Below are positions 13,092-13,126 of a stretch of DNA of 13,126 nucleotides, in pieces (the stretch's first letter is position 1; every line of letters starts with the position of its first letter). The notes under the pieces were generated by a model. That model did no database searches and was not told where the DNA came from. It saw only the letters and a list, made by a program, of their open reading frames with translations. A program made the translations under genes and the position numbers. This DNA is from Chrysochromulina tobinii. Taxonomy: Eukaryota; Haptophyta; Prymnesiales; Chrysochromulinaceae. Where the stretch lies: positions 1 to 13,126 of the forward strand of contig JWZX01001987.1 in NCBI GenBank assembly GCA_001275005.1, read 5' to 3'.

Positions 13092-13126
<35 letters not shown>
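13092..13126. repeat. Poly-C homopolymer running off the window
   Basis: Thirty-five consecutive C residues end the window. Such runs are often consensus errors or gap edges in assemblies; whether it is genuine cannot be told here. Confidence 0.9.

Larger units (their letters stand above)
12711..13126. other. Upstream region of the two-exon gene; no other gene seen
   Basis: This holds the presumed 5' UTR and promoter of the minus-strand gene. Its first 170 bp (to 12881) stay open in the gene's frame without an ATG. Further right it is AT-richer, with a GATAT repeat and inverted repeat (12988-13012), then C-rich sequence and poly-C at the edge. Confidence 0.5.

Noticed and set aside
1-13126. 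tRNA, rRNA, transposase or defence-system genes
   Set aside because: Looked for on both strands by eye (cloverleaf arms, conserved rRNA words, DDE or reverse-transcriptase motifs); nothing supportable was seen.

Overview
The window looks like nuclear DNA of a GC-rich unicellular eukaryote. Genes lie on both strands without operons or Shine-Dalgarno spacing, at least two coding regions need short GT-AG introns (about 85-120 nt) to stay in frame, and all recognisable products are eukaryotic families (ZGRF1-type helicase, phytanoyl-CoA dioxygenase fold, Hsp-binding TPR protein, SET-MYND protein, PPR repeats, SLX1). Very high GC, compact spacing and GTGCGT/GTGAAG-like donors suggest a microalga, possibly a haptophyte; this is inference, since no rRNA or organelle marker is present.

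Layout. Positions 3-2063 (+) hold the helicase core and tail of a ZGRF1-like protein, cut by the left edge. A phytanoyl-CoA dioxygenase-family gene (2317-3537, -) converges on it. Divergently, from 3665 (+), runs a small unrecognised protein with a Cys/His zinc-site-like cluster. A TPR co-chaperone-like gene (4636-5640, -) follows, then an unrecognised, probably three-exon gene (5777-7081, -). That gene is head-to-head, 67 bp away, with a SET-MYND (SMYD-like) gene (7149-8522, +).

From about 8520 to 12120 the sequence changes character. It holds decayed or fragmentary coding DNA: a frame-broken gene (8943-9644) with a 17-bp tandem duplication at one break, a glutamine-repeat ORF (9827-10336), a PPR relic with a recent internal duplication (10814-11245), and an acidic segment followed in the same frame, across one TGA, by a clear SLX1 GIY-YIG nuclease domain (11220-11855). 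Hairpins and short tandem repeats are common here. The right end has a two-exon unrecognised gene (12127-12710, -) and a 35-nt poly-C run at the window edge that may be an assembly artefact.

No shared pathway links the genes. Two (ZGRF1-like, SLX1-like) belong to families that process recombination or replication intermediates, and two (TPR clamp protein, SMYD-like) to families that can contact Hsp90; there is no sequence evidence that they act together. The most interesting items are an intron bounded by about 33-bp direct repeats with a telomere-like G-rich interior, a possible in-frame 'exitron' over the Cys/His cluster, and the same-frame TGA upstream of the SLX1 domain. I found no defence system, CRISPR array or transposase.
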